Part shown: positions 8,401 through 16,004 of the stretch, in pieces
Numbering within the stretch: position 1 is the stretch's first letter
Layout of the letters: each line of letters starts with the position of its first letter
NCBI RefSeq assembly: GCF_000020945.1
Contig: NC_011295.1
Span: forward strand, 62,001 to 126,000
DNA: 64,000 nucleotides
DNA from: Coprothermobacter proteolyticus DSM 5265
Lineage (GTDB): Bacteria; Coprothermobacterota; Coprothermobacteria; Coprothermobacterales; Coprothermobacteraceae
Reading direction: 5' to 3'
Notes under the pieces: generated by a model
The model's database searches: none
Seen by the model: only the letters and a program-made list of their open reading frames with translations
Told to the model about the DNA's origin: nothing
Made by a program: the position numbers and the translations under genes

Positions 8401-10345
8401 TGTGGAGATAAAGGGCACAGAAGGGGCGCCAGGGCAAGTAGTAGTGTATATACCGAAAGACGTAGTAGGGGAGCTAACAGCAGAAAGCAAGATAATGGTC
8501 ATGGTAGCGGGGCAAGACGGATACGGAGTAAACAGGATAAGGCAAGTGACACCGGAAGCGCAGCAGTGGAGGTTTGGAGGAGGTAATGAAGAAGGTACAG
8601 CACCAGCAGTCATAGATATGATCGTACCTGAGGGGATGAAGCAAGAAGAGATACTGGACTACAAGACCAAAGCAGTAGCCATACCTGGCGTGTCTTTGAA
8701 GCCTTGGATACAGGTACCCAGTGTAGCAGTGCTCACACCAGTAGTCATAGAGGATCCAGAAGGTGACGACTATGGGCCTGGTTACTACACCTATCCAACA
8801 GACCCAGTGTTCAAAGAAGGGGATTTTGACCTGCTGAAGTTTGAGTTTGGGCTTTACGAAGGCAGTTATACAGCCACATACACCGTAGGCAACTTGGACA
8901 ACGTATGGGCAAGTGGAAACGGGCTAAGCAAAGCTACATACTTCCTGTTCATAGACAACAAAGCAGACGAAGGTACAACGCAGGGCATAGAAGGGTTGAA
9001 CATCAGCTTTGCAGAGAACTTCAAGTGGGACATTGCATTCCAGATAGAGGGTTGGGAGAGCAAGGTATACCAGGTAAGCAGTGGAGAGATAAGTGCAGCT
9101 AACGCAGCAGACCTTAGTGTAGAGATAAAGGGCATAGAGGGAGCGCCAGGGCAAGTAGTAGTGGACATACCGAAGGAAGTAGTAGGAGAGCTAACAGCAG
9201 ACAGCAAGATCATGGTCATGGTAGCGGGTCAAGATGGTTATGGAGTAAACAGGATACGGCAAGTGGCACCGGAGGCACAGCAGTGGAGGTTTGGAGGAGG
9301 CAACGAAGCAGGCACAGCGCCAGCAGTGATCGACATGATCGTGCCAGAAGGTATGAAGCAAGAAGAGATACTGGACTACAAGACAAAAGCAGTGACCATA
9401 CCCGGTGTGTCTCTGAAGCCTTTCTTTGTGAGTGAGGGTGAGGAGCGCCTGACCATACTCACACCTCAGGACGGCGCTGTGTTTAACACCATGCAAGTGG
9501 ACATCACGGTGAAGGCACTGGATGCTAACCTGAAGCAGGTAACCATCGGTGAGAAGACCTTTGATGTGGTCGAAGGTGAAAACACACTCACTGGCGTGGC
9601 TCTGCCCAATGAAGGTGAAAACGTCATTGAAATCAATGACACCACAGGCAGGGTTCTGGCATCGGTCAAGGTGATCAGAGACACCGTTCCGCCGCAGATT
9701 GAAATACTCAGCCCAGAGGAAAAGGACTTACTAACAGAGCGCTTGGTTGCTGTGACAGCAAAGACGGAACCACGAGTAAAGGTTCAGCTGGAGCTTCTTG
9801 CTCCTGGTAATTTGGCAGCTGACCCAGTGGTCACCAATGCCGATGCAGAAGGCAACGTGAAAGTTGACGCGGCTTTCAGGGCTTTTGTTGGACTGAACAT
9901 AATGAAGGTCACAGTTACTGATAGTGCTGGAAACAGCGCCGTGGCTTACAGGCTATTTGCCTACGACAGGCCTCATACCGCAATACTGACGATTGGCTCA
10001 AAGCAGATGGATGTGAACGTGGACACCTATGAACTGGACGTAGCACCATACATAAAGAATGGTTACACCATGGTTCCTCTGCGTTTTGTGGCAGAGGCAT
10101 TTGGAGCAGAAGTGGGCTGGGATGATGGGACGAAGACAGTTGACATAGACTTTGCAGGCCACCACATAAAGGTGGTCATAGGTAGTGCTGAAGCTGTGGT
10201 AGACGATGAAACAGTAACCATGCCACTACCAGCAGAGATTGTAAACAGCCGCACCATGGTACCAGTGCGCTTCATCAGTGAAGCTTTCGGCTTTACTGTA
10301 AAGTGGGACGGTGCAGCAAGGACAGTGACCATAACGTACCCGTAA
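5405..10345 (+). CDS. giant secreted GH13 amylase/amylopullulanase with duplicated C-terminal module and stalk repeats
   Basis: Extracellular glycoside hydrolase family 13 enzyme cutting alpha-1,4 and/or alpha-1,6 glucan bonds; 1646 residues against about 500-900 for the simple catalytic unit. Order: signal peptide (1-27); N-terminal beta domain; GH13 barrel from LKNAVIYQIFPDRF (about 227) to about 720. D472 (GWRVDVAM) fits the nucleophile, E501 (MIAEVWDH) the acid/base and D586 (DSHDAAR) the transition-state Asp. Two about 239-residue repeats (869-1107 and 1108-1340) resemble the DOMON-like glucodextranase C-terminal domain. Ig-like segments follow, then two stalk repeats (about 1525-1646). 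The GTG start is supported by GAGGAGGTGG. The preceding sugar importer is its likely partner. Pullulanase versus alpha-amylase specificity is not decided by sequence. Confidence 0.88.
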   Translation: MTAKKFVSLLVAVVLCLALMPVGLVRAQEEPVLTVGDHSVPFLYRDGYYVASATVTPEVKKFTASGGTLPAHEQEISVVGERLLVVNYHDGAFNYKLLPLKSDGVVLEDVKLIRYPEGAVPAGTEVTFYVYTPRRDVSKVVLTLTDRGLSDDQAPTSGKPKAVKDIELTKVAESNDGFYDVWSYKFTPEEVTWYQYVAYAYDGSKKRQVGEGRLTVYDPDFTTPDWLKNAVIYQIFPDRFKNGNPENDVTEEGQKFTFHDDYFDEDFTLPGDYMGQLIQGANWADPVTSWATVTMTDGSKKCGYVDSYRFYGGDLEGIIEELDYLKSLGVTAIYLNPIFPSETTHRYDPASYFGVDPRLGDAETFKKLTEEAAKRGIKIINDITPDHSGDDSLYFDVKGAYSTVGAHESQESPFFDWYTFTEWPDKWQGWAGFSAMPIINVLNPKVQEFFLTGEKNVMKYWHELGSSGWRVDVAMQVPMGFTRQMRKALKALDPDNVMIAEVWDHYDQVIPMVLGDSFDSAMNYRVRSLLIGDWDNDHAGTNPKFQGFFLKKEMTQEDFWQNYLQMKNDYPREAFYAMMNLVDSHDAARPLYYLTNTWDDKAKDAMKALSFFLYTIPGAPTTFYGDEAGATNEGEFGCNKDRPITDDPFMRVPFPWGKEDTNLQEWYKNLGAVRNEYSFLRTGEIQPLAVEGSDRVIAYLRYDENGTALALFNGSDETATVSVDVGYYFKEDAALKGVIGEDMKLEGGILTLTLKPFETRLAVTTDSVSKADQIDLKGAVDGQKVTLTFSGNTVVEKRDLTTGEVTTLEAKDGLEDVARAGHKYIYTVSVLEDGLKVAEGTYTAEIAGQEEVEPPIVAEEEEEPEVPSAVLTPVVIEDPEGDDYGPGYYTYPTDPVFKDGDFDLLKFELGLYEGSYTATYTVGNLDDAWGSTIGLSKATYFLFIDNKADEGTTQGIEGLNISFAENFKWDVALQIEGWESKVYKVSSGEINAANAADLGVEIKGTEGAPGQVVVYIPKDVVGELTAESKIMVMVAGQDGYGVNRIRQVTPEAQQWRFGGGNEEGTAPAVIDMIVPEGMKQEEILDYKTKAVAIPGVSLKPWIQVPSVAVLTPVVIEDPEGDDYGPGYYTYPTDPVFKEGDFDLLKFEFGLYEGSYTATYTVGNLDNVWASGNGLSKATYFLFIDNKADEGTTQGIEGLNISFAENFKWDIAFQIEGWESKVYQVSSGEISAANAADLSVEIKGIEGAPGQVVVDIPKEVVGELTADSKIMVMVAGQDGYGVNRIRQVAPEAQQWRFGGGNEAGTAPAVIDMIVPEGMKQEEILDYKTKAVTIPGVSLKPFFVSEGEERLTILTPQDGAVFNTMQVDITVKALDANLKQVTIGEKTFDVVEGENTLTGVALPNEGENVIEINDTTGRVLASVKVIRDTVPPQIEILSPEEKDLLTERLVAVTAKTEPRVKVQLELLAPGNLAADPVVTNADAEGNVKVDAAFRAFVGLNIMKVTVTDSAGNSAVAYRLFAYDRPHTAILTIGSKQMDVNVDTYELDVAPYIKNGYTMVPLRFVAEAFGAEVGWDDGTKTVDIDFAGHHIKVVIGSAEAVVDDETVTMPLPAEIVNSRTMVPVRFISEAFGFTVKWDGAARTVTITYP
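8009..9425 (+). repeat. 717-bp tandem in-gene duplication (two copies of a 239-residue module)
   Basis: Copy 1 begins at 8009 and copy 2 at 8726, both with GCAGTxCTxAC encoding AVLTPVVIEDPEGDDYGPGYY. They remain nearly identical in DNA for about 700 bp. Third-codon positions are strongly A-biased (GTA, CTA, ACA, GCA, ATA), unlike the catalytic part of the same gene. This suggests a recent duplication of an acquired module. Such repeats are also prone to recombination and copy-number change. Confidence 0.85.
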
Positions 10346-10380
10346 AATGCTTGCATAGGAAGTGGCATTTGACGAAGCCA

Positions 10381-10414
10381 AAAGGGGCGCCCTTAAAGGG
10401 GTGCCCCTTTTTTT
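10381..10414 (+). terminator. Rho-independent terminator of the amylase operon
   Basis: Arms AAAGGGGCGCCC (10381-10392) and GGGTGCCCCTTT (10399-10410) form a 12-bp stem with one G-T pair and a 6-nt loop. A run of T extends to 10414. Confidence 0.85.
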
Positions 10415-10453
10415 GAGTTTGAACTTAGTTTGATGAAAATGCTTATATCAGCG

Positions 10454-11266
10454 TCAGTTCAGTGTTTCCAATGCGTCCACCAACTCCTTCAACGATGAAC
10501 TGGTGGCTACAGTAATTTGCTCAATATTACCTTGGTCAGTTAACTCAGCCAACTGAGGGTCCACAGGCAGTTCAACGCACACCTGAACGTTGAACTCCTG
10601 TGCTGCTTCTGTGAGGGGCTTCTGGCCGAATATGGAAAATCGCTCCCCACAGTGAGGGCATGTGACATAACTCATGTTTTCCACCAAGCCCAGCACAGGC
10701 ACTTGAAGCTGATTTGCCATGTGGTAGGCTTTCTTCACCACTGAACGTGCCATGTCTTGAGGTGAAGTTACCACTACCACCCCGTCCAAAGGAAGCATCT
10801 GCATCACTGTCAGAGGCACATCGCTGGTACCCGGGGGCATATCCACCAGCAAGTAGTCCAGCTCTCCCCAGTCCACGTCAGTCCAGAACTGCTGAATAGC
10901 TTTTGACAATAAAGGTCCACGCCATATGACTGCCATCTCAGGGTTCTCCATTACCAGTGCTATGGACACTACTTTAATGCCAAACTGTGCCGTCTTCATG
11001 GGCTCAAGTAAGCCTTTCTCTGTTACTTTCAAAAGTCCCTGCAAGCCAAACAGATAAGGAATGGATGCGCCTGTGAGGTCTGCGTCCAGTATGCCCACCT
11101 TGTACCCTCTTTTGGCAAGTTCAACTGCCAGCAGTGCGGTAACTGTGGACTTTCCCACGCCTCCCTTGCCACTTACCACGGCAATGACATGACTCATCTC
11201 ACTGTCCTCACTTGGAGTTAGGCTATTGTCGGCTCCCAAAGGCATATTCCCTTTATTTTCTGACAT
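10454..11266 (-). CDS. mrp: Mrp/NBP35-family P-loop ATPase (iron-sulfur carrier type)
   Basis: Cytoplasmic MinD/Mrp ATPase; relatives bind a bridging Fe-S cluster at a dimer interface and pass it to apoproteins. The deviant Walker A GKGGVGKST follows MSHVIAVVS, DADLTGASIPYLFG and DMPPGTSDVP are the other nucleotide motifs, and NMSYVTCPHCGERF carries the CxxC typical of Mrp. The frame is open to 11332, but ATG at 11266 is preceded by GAGAGGAG at good spacing, so 270 residues is preferred. It diverges from the tungstate uptake operon across 95 bp. A cofactor-related link to tungsten enzymes is possible but only inferred. Confidence 0.85.
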   Translation of the reverse strand: MSENKGNMPLGADNSLTPSEDSEMSHVIAVVSGKGGVGKSTVTALLAVELAKRGYKVGILDADLTGASIPYLFGLQGLLKVTEKGLLEPMKTAQFGIKVVSIALVMENPEMAVIWRGPLLSKAIQQFWTDVDWGELDYLLVDMPPGTSDVPLTVMQMLPLDGVVVVTSPQDMARSVVKKAYHMANQLQVPVLGLVENMSYVTCPHCGERFSIFGQKPLTEAAQEFNVQVCVELPVDPQLAELTDQGNIEQITVATSSSLKELVDALETLN

Positions 11267-11314
11267 TGTTCTTTCTCCTCTCTTTACAAGTTTTGTATGG
11301 ACCTTCACTACAAA

Positions 11315-11323
11315 TGGTATATT
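11315..11323 (+). promoter_or_regulatory. extended -10 of the tungstate operon
   Basis: TGGTATATT has its hexamer at 11318-11323. The same TGGTATATTA string stands before the second binding-protein gene (12677-12686). In both cases GACCTT lies about a dozen bases upstream. Shared promoter sequence suggests common control of the two binding proteins. Confidence 0.45.
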
Positions 11324-11361
11324 AATTAACAAGCTTATGATGAAAGGGGGTCCACAATAAA

Positions 11362-12567
11362 ATGCGTAAAAACTGGGTAAAGATTGTTGTGCTTTGTATG
11401 ACTGTCATGGCAGTCCTGTTAACGTCAAGTCCAATGGTGGCCAACGCTCAAGAGCAAACAAAAGGCACCATTATTATGGCTACTACTACTTCTTTTAGAG
11501 ACTCCGGACTGGCAGATGTTTTGATCAAGGAAATGGAGAAAGTGAGCGGTTATAAGATCAATCTGGTTGCACAAGGTTCCGGAGCTGCGATTCAAATGCT
11601 TCTACGTGGCGATGCACAGATTGGTATAACGCATGCGCCTGACTCAGAAGTCCAGCTTCTGGAAGCTGGTTGGATTCGTATGCCCATCATGACAAACTAT
11701 TTCTATCTGGTAGGACCTAAAAACGATCCAGCTGGTGTGAAGGGAAAAACACTAACCCAGGCGTTCAAGGTGATTTATGACAAACAGTACCCATTTGTGA
11801 CTCGCAACGATAACAGCGGCACGGACGTAAAGGAGAAGAACATTTGGAAGAGTTTGGGACTTGATGCCAACACGTTCGGAAGTTGGTACATAAAGACCCA
11901 GGCAGGTATGCTGAATTCCTTGCAGATCGCAAACGAAAAGGGCGCTTATATTCTGACGGACCAGAGCACTTGGATAAAAAACAAAGGCCAGCTCACAAAC
12001 TTGGACTTCATTACCACTTCAGGTGAAGGCTTGAACATTTACAGCTTCTTCTTCAAAGATCCGCAGTACAAGGTGCTGGCAGATTATTTGAAGACGCCAG
12101 AAGCACAGGCTTTCATGAGACAATACTATTTCGACCCCATAACGGAGAACACTCCAATAACAACACCAGCCTTAACTGCTAGTACAGTACAGTTAGCTAT
12201 TGGTTTTAAGGTAATGCCCATAAATGGCCTCGGAGCAACTGGCAAGCCCTACCAGCTGGACGCACCACCATACATAAAGAATGGCAGGACGATGGTTCCC
12301 ATTAGAGCTGTCACAGAGCCCTTTGGTGCCAAAGTGGATTGGGACGGAGCTACTAGAACTGTGATAATAAGTTTCCAGGGCCATACTGTCAAAATGACCA
12401 TTGGTAGTAACGTGGCTACCGTAGATGGTGCACGTGTGACCATGGATGTGGCGCCAGAAATCATAAATAGCCGTACGTTTGTGCCAGCACGCTTTGTGAG
12501 TGAGTCACTTGGATTTACGGTTAGGTGGAACGATAAAACAAAGACTGTTACCATAACTTACCCGTAA
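11362..12567 (+). CDS. tupA: tungstate-binding ABC transporter protein with C-terminal stalk domain (TupA-like)
   Basis: Secreted binding protein for tungstate (or a similar oxyanion), feeding the TupB/TupC transporter. The signal peptide is residues 1-29 (ending NAQ). The TupA hallmark TTTSFRDSGL follows at about residue 42. RGDAQIGITHAPDSE, VGPKNDPAGVKGK and RNDNSGTDVKE match TupA motifs. Normal TupA has about 270 residues; here it ends near residue 265 and two copper-amine-oxidase-like stalk repeats (VPIRAVTEPFGAKVDW, VPARFVSESLGFTVRW) follow to 401. AAAGGGGGT precedes the ATG. Specificity for tungstate rather than molybdate is by family resemblance only. Confidence 0.85.
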   Translation: MRKNWVKIVVLCMTVMAVLLTSSPMVANAQEQTKGTIIMATTTSFRDSGLADVLIKEMEKVSGYKINLVAQGSGAAIQMLLRGDAQIGITHAPDSEVQLLEAGWIRMPIMTNYFYLVGPKNDPAGVKGKTLTQAFKVIYDKQYPFVTRNDNSGTDVKEKNIWKSLGLDANTFGSWYIKTQAGMLNSLQIANEKGAYILTDQSTWIKNKGQLTNLDFITTSGEGLNIYSFFFKDPQYKVLADYLKTPEAQAFMRQYYFDPITENTPITTPALTASTVQLAIGFKVMPINGLGATGKPYQLDAPPYIKNGRTMVPIRAVTEPFGAKVDWDGATRTVIISFQGHTVKMTIGSNVATVDGARVTMDVAPEIINSRTFVPARFVSESLGFTVRWNDKTKTVTITYP

Positions 12568-12598
12568 GTCGGTAGAAGCCCCACATAAGTAAGAGGAA

Positions 12599-12640
12599 AG
12601 AAGGGCACCAATTCTCACGGGTGCCCTTCTCGTTTTGTGG
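12599..12640 (+). terminator. terminator-like hairpin after tupA
   Basis: Arms AGAAGGGCACC (12599-12609) and GGTGCCCTTCT (12620-12630) are perfectly complementary around a 10-nt loop. CGTTTTG follows, a short T-run, so termination may be partial. A fresh promoter stands downstream. Confidence 0.65.
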
Positions 12641-12659
12641 CCCCTACGCAAGTGCAGTA

Positions 12660-12685
12660 TTGACCTTGATCTTAGATGGTATATT
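12660..12685 (+). promoter_or_regulatory. promoter of the second tungstate-binding-protein gene
   Basis: TTGACC at 12660-12665 and TGGTATATT with its hexamer at 12680-12685. The spacer to TATATT is only 14 nt, so the extended -10 may be the main determinant. It resembles the promoter at 11315. Confidence 0.45.
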
Positions 12686-12734
12686 AGTGTTAACAGATGT
12701 GCCCTAGTGGGCTCCAAGGAGGTGTTGTGCCAAT

Positions 12735-13544
12735 ATGCGTAAGGACTGGATTAGAATTGCCCTGATTGGTTTGGTAAGTGTTGCTGCTGCGCGCACGGTG
12801 AAAGCGTTTTCCCACAGTGAATCCGGTAATGAGGCATCATCATGGAAAGGAGAAACCAGGGGCCGTATTGTCTTGGTCGCTACCACTTCTTTTAGAGACT
12901 CTGGACTGGCAGATGTCTTGGTAAAGGAGATGGAAAAGATCAGCGGTTACAAGATCGATTTGGCTTCAAAGGGTTCTGGAACAGCGATCCAGATGCTTCT
13001 ACGTGGAGATGCACAAATAGGCATAACACACGCGCCTGATTTAGAACAAGCTTTGGTTGATGCAGGTTGGACCCGTATGCCGTTCATGAAAAACTACTTC
13101 TGCTTGGTGGGTCCCAAGGACGACCCTGCCGGTGTGAAGGACAAGTCACTACTTGAAGCTTTCCAAATCATCCACGACAGACAACTGCCATTTGTTAACC
13201 GCAACGACAACAGCGGTACAGATATGAAGGAAAGAAGAATCTGGGGAAGCCTGGGTTTGGATCCTAACACCTTCGGCGATTGGTACGTAAAAACGCAAGC
13301 AGGAATGCTAACCTCCTTGCTTCTTGCGAACGAAAAGCATGCTTACATTCTCACAGACCAATCCACTTGGATGAATAACAAGGACAAGCTGACTAATCTA
13401 GATTTGATAACTGCTTTAGAAGAAGGAGAGAATATTTACAGCTTTTTCTTTAGAGAGCCGCAGTACAAAGTACTGGCAGATTACTTGAAGACACCTGAGG
13501 CACGAGGGTTCATCAAGCAATACTACTTTGACACTGTGGAATAG
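12735..13544 (+). CDS. second TupA-like oxyanion-binding protein, without stalk domain
   Basis: Paralogue of the upstream TupA-like protein, 269 residues, the normal family length, ending where the stalk begins in its neighbour. The N-terminus is a weak signal peptide (RIALIGLVSVAAARTVKA). The ligand motif reads ATTSFRDSG instead of TTTSFRDSG, so the first Thr of the TTTS signature is Ala. VGPKDDPAGVKDK and RNDNSGTDMKE are conserved. AAGGAGGTG at 12718-12726 supports the ATG. It has its own promoter and is followed 39 bp later by the permease gene, so this copy, not the stalked one, heads the transport operon. Different affinity or ligand (molybdate, tungstate) is possible. Confidence 0.83.
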   Translation: MRKDWIRIALIGLVSVAAARTVKAFSHSESGNEASSWKGETRGRIVLVATTSFRDSGLADVLVKEMEKISGYKIDLASKGSGTAIQMLLRGDAQIGITHAPDLEQALVDAGWTRMPFMKNYFCLVGPKDDPAGVKDKSLLEAFQIIHDRQLPFVNRNDNSGTDMKERRIWGSLGLDPNTFGDWYVKTQAGMLTSLLLANEKHAYILTDQSTWMNNKDKLTNLDLITALEEGENIYSFFFREPQYKVLADYLKTPEARGFIKQYYFDTVE

Positions 13545-13583
13545 TAGGTCATTCGGCATTTTGGGAGGAGATGAGGTAATCTA

Positions 13584-14216
13584 ATGTTGCAAATTACGGC
13601 AGAACTTATCTGGCGAACTCTGGTTTTCACGGTTGCGACAACAGCACTTGCATGTGTCATGGCACTGTTAGTTGGAACAATTTATGCCTCTTTGGTTCGC
13701 TCTCCATGGTCGCACCTCAGTTTTTGGCGTGCTATGAGCAGTGTCCCGCCAGTATTGATAGGTTTGCTTGTCTACTTGCTTTTTTCCAGGCAGGGTCCTT
13801 TAGGTTTCTTGAGGTGGCTTTTCACCCCAAAGGCGCTGGTTGTAGCGCAGTTTCTGCTTGCTTTGCCCATGGCCATAAGTTTGTGCCTGCAGCACCGTGT
13901 AAGCTTGCCTCGTGACATGGAAGAATTCATCGACGTGAACTTGCCAAAAAAGCGCCTTAATGCCATGCTTCTTCATCTTCGGGGTGGTTTGGTGAACATA
14001 GGGTTTCTTACGTGGGGGCGAATCATGGGGGAAGTGGGTGCAGCTACCTTAAGTGGAGGAGCCATTGTGGGCTATACTTCAACGTTATCAACTGAGATTA
14101 TGTACCGAACGAACTTAGGTCAGTTTGGCAATGCCATCGCTTTGGGCATCGTTTTGCTACTCATAAGCTTAATTCCATCTGTTATTTTGGAGGTAACCAG
14201 TCGTGCTCAGCGCTAA
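13584..14216 (+). CDS. tupB: tungstate ABC transporter permease (TupB-like)
   Basis: Inner-membrane subunit that would move the oxyanion received from the TupA-like proteins. It has 210 residues, with hydrophobic segments near residues 13-35, 48-65, 85-105, 150-165 and 180-200. The cytoplasmic docking segment lies around NLPKKRLNAMLLHLRGGLVNIGFLTWGRIMGEVGAA, with GRIMGEVGAA typical of TupB/ModB-like permeases. GGGAGGAGATGAGG precedes the ATG. Its 3' end overlaps the ATPase gene by 14 bp, indicating coupled translation. Confidence 0.85.
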   Translation: MLQITAELIWRTLVFTVATTALACVMALLVGTIYASLVRSPWSHLSFWRAMSSVPPVLIGLLVYLLFSRQGPLGFLRWLFTPKALVVAQFLLALPMAISLCLQHRVSLPRDMEEFIDVNLPKKRLNAMLLHLRGGLVNIGFLTWGRIMGEVGAATLSGGAIVGYTSTLSTEIMYRTNLGQFGNAIALGIVLLLISLIPSVILEVTSRAQR

Positions 14217-14790
14217 TGTGCATTTCGAAATAGCAGGCAAACGTTATCATATACAGCTTGAACTGGACAATGGGCTTTACCTTGTGATGGGCCCAAATGG
14301 TTCAGGTAAAACCACATTTTTGAGAGTGCTCCTTGGCTTGCACCCCTATGAGGGACGGGTCAACATGGATAAGCCTGTGGGGTACGTGCCCCAGCATTAC
14401 CAACCGCTCAGTGCCTCCGTGGAAGACAATTTAAGACTTTTCGGCGTGAGAACGTTGCCTCCTGGTAGCCCCCTGGAAGGCAAAAGGCGTCTCAGCGCTA
14501 TGAAGCTCAGTGGGGGGGAAAAAGCTGTATTGGGTTTGACTCAGGCCATGGCATTAGAGCCTAAGACCTTTCTTGTGGATGAGATCACTGCCCACTTGGA
14601 CCAGCCAAGCACCATAATGGTGGAGAACATATTGAAAGAATACAGTAAACAGGCAGTGGTATTCTTGGTAACTCACCAGTGGGACACATTGTTACGTCTG
14701 AAAGTACCCACCATGTTATTCCTAAACAACAACGCAGAACTGCTGGATGCCGACAAAGCTTACAACCGCCTGTTGGAAACCTTGAAGTGA
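14203..14790 (+). CDS. tupC: tungstate ABC transporter ATP-binding protein (TupC-like)
   Basis: Cytoplasmic ATPase that powers the Tup importer. GPNGSGKTTFLR (Walker A, near residue 30), the Q-loop region VPQHYQ, LSGGEKAVLGLTQAMAL (signature) and TFLVDEITAHLD (Walker B and D-loop) are all present, and LVTHQWD supplies the switch His. At 195 residues it is short for the family but contains every catalytic motif. The GTG start is supported by TTGGAGG at 14188-14194 inside tupB. Confidence 0.85.
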   Translation: MLSANVHFEIAGKRYHIQLELDNGLYLVMGPNGSGKTTFLRVLLGLHPYEGRVNMDKPVGYVPQHYQPLSASVEDNLRLFGVRTLPPGSPLEGKRRLSAMKLSGGEKAVLGLTQAMALEPKTFLVDEITAHLDQPSTIMVENILKEYSKQAVVFLVTHQWDTLLRLKVPTMLFLNNNAELLDADKAYNRLLETLK

Positions 14791-14808
14791 GTCTACGGGG
14801 CTGTGTCG

Positions 14809-14823
14809 TGGCACGTTTGTTGC
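14809..14823 (+). promoter_or_regulatory. sigma-54 (RpoN) -24/-12 promoter
   Basis: TGGCACG-TTTG-TTGC matches the sigma-54 consensus TGGCACG-N4-TTGC at every position, with GG and GC ten bases apart as required. Transcription would start near 14835, about 50 nt before the next gene. The same 15 bases recur at 21683. The upstream activator site was not identified. Confidence 0.7.
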
Positions 14824-14882
14824 GCTTAAAGAAAGTAGAAACTGTTTCTAAATAAGTGTGTACGGGTGGTGTAAAGCAAGCA

Positions 14883-15782
14883 GTGCGAAATAAGTTTTTT
14901 GTTCCTAAGATTCTCCTCTTAGTTCTAGTTCTGTTCATAGGATGTTTTTTTCCATTTAATCTGAACATCATAAATAACAACCTGGTTTATGCCCAAAGTG
15001 AATTCTTTTTCGCACCCTTAGCACTGAAAAAGCTTGAGGTTACCGCATTTCCACTTGCGGTTACAGAAAATAAAGAATCTCAGATAAATCTGACCCTTCG
15101 TGATGTTACCACTGCCAGCACCCCCGCTGTGATCGCACCTGATTCCCAAGTAACAGTCATTGTAGGCAGTTACATTACCACTGCCACGGTGGGTGATGGT
15201 GGTGTAGCGCGAATAACTTTACCACCTGAAGTAGTTACTGGAGGCCGGTTGGTGGCTGTGGTCATCGTTCCTGGCTACCAAAGAATGGTTTTTTCTCTTG
15301 TTGTGCGCCCATCTAAATCAGAGGCTGTTCTACCAAGGGACGAAGAAGGTAGGTTAGTGGTGGAACTTCGAATTGGCAGCTTTCTGTGCCGCGTGAACGA
15401 TAGGGCTGTTAGGCTTCCCGTGGCTCCCTACATAAAGGAAGGTAGAACCATGGTGCCAGTGAGGTTCTTTACTGAAGTGCTCGGGTACACTGTGGACTAT
15501 GATTTTTCCGACCCCGCCATGAAGAAAGTGATGATTTACACACCCGACAGTTTGCCAAACACGGCTGTTCGTGAAAACCAGCAGGCAAAAAAGGCTACGC
15601 CCTTTATTACCTTGTTCATCGACCAGACTACCGTCATCATCGGCGGCATCTCAGTTGACGTGGACAGTGCTCCTGAGCTTGTAAGGGGAACCACCATGGT
15701 TCCTCTGCGTTTTGTCGCTCAAACTTTAGGCTTCTACGTGGAATGGAAAGACCCCGTAGTGAAGTTGATAAGCACTTTTTAG
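14883..15782 (+). CDS. secreted/anchored stalk-domain protein
   Basis: Unknown function, exported. From the preferred GTG at 14883 the product has 299 residues; the open frame reaches 14856, but that GTG has no usable SD, whereas GGGTGGT precedes 14883. Residues about 8-34 are strongly hydrophobic (signal peptide or anchor, ending VYAQ). A beta-rich domain of about 120 residues follows. Two copper-amine-oxidase-like stalk repeats end the protein (TMVPVRFFTEVLGYTVDYDF and TMVPLRFVAQTLGFYVEW), separated by an insert with DFSDPAMKKVMIYT. The middle and C-terminal parts resemble the last third of the 927-residue protein at 21962. Both genes lie behind sigma-54 promoters, suggesting a shared regulon. 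Confidence 0.75.
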   Translation: MRNKFFVPKILLLVLVLFIGCFFPFNLNIINNNLVYAQSEFFFAPLALKKLEVTAFPLAVTENKESQINLTLRDVTTASTPAVIAPDSQVTVIVGSYITTATVGDGGVARITLPPEVVTGGRLVAVVIVPGYQRMVFSLVVRPSKSEAVLPRDEEGRLVVELRIGSFLCRVNDRAVRLPVAPYIKEGRTMVPVRFFTEVLGYTVDYDFSDPAMKKVMIYTPDSLPNTAVRENQQAKKATPFITLFIDQTTVIIGGISVDVDSAPELVRGTTMVPLRFVAQTLGFYVEWKDPVVKLISTF

Positions 15783-15885
15783 CAAAAAGCAAACAGTTTG
15801 CTCTTGTCACACTTCCGCGGTCATAAATCGTCCTGAATTCAATCTTTAGCAAAACGTTCCCTAGCTCACATCATACTGATGTAAG

Positions 15886-15917
15886 TTGTATCTCTTTTCC
15901 AAAGTGTCGTGTATAAT
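15886..15917 (+). promoter_or_regulatory. promoter of the subtilase gene
   Basis: A consensus TATAAT at 15912-15917, immediately preceded by TG. TTGTAT at 15886 is a possible but over-distant -35. The predicted leader is about 80 nt and contains GTGATCAC at 15968-15975, a short palindrome. Confidence 0.5.
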
Positions 15918-16004
15918 AATTTACAACTAAGTTGGGGTGCTAGTGATTTGCACCAGACTACCTAAGGTGTGATCACAGGTTTATTATGAGGGAGGGTGAA
16001 ATGT

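Noticed and set aside
8149-9219. Long minus-strand frames opposite the duplicated amylase module
   Set aside because: They arise from the A-ending codons of the sense gene, appear twice because the module is duplicated, and have no start signals.
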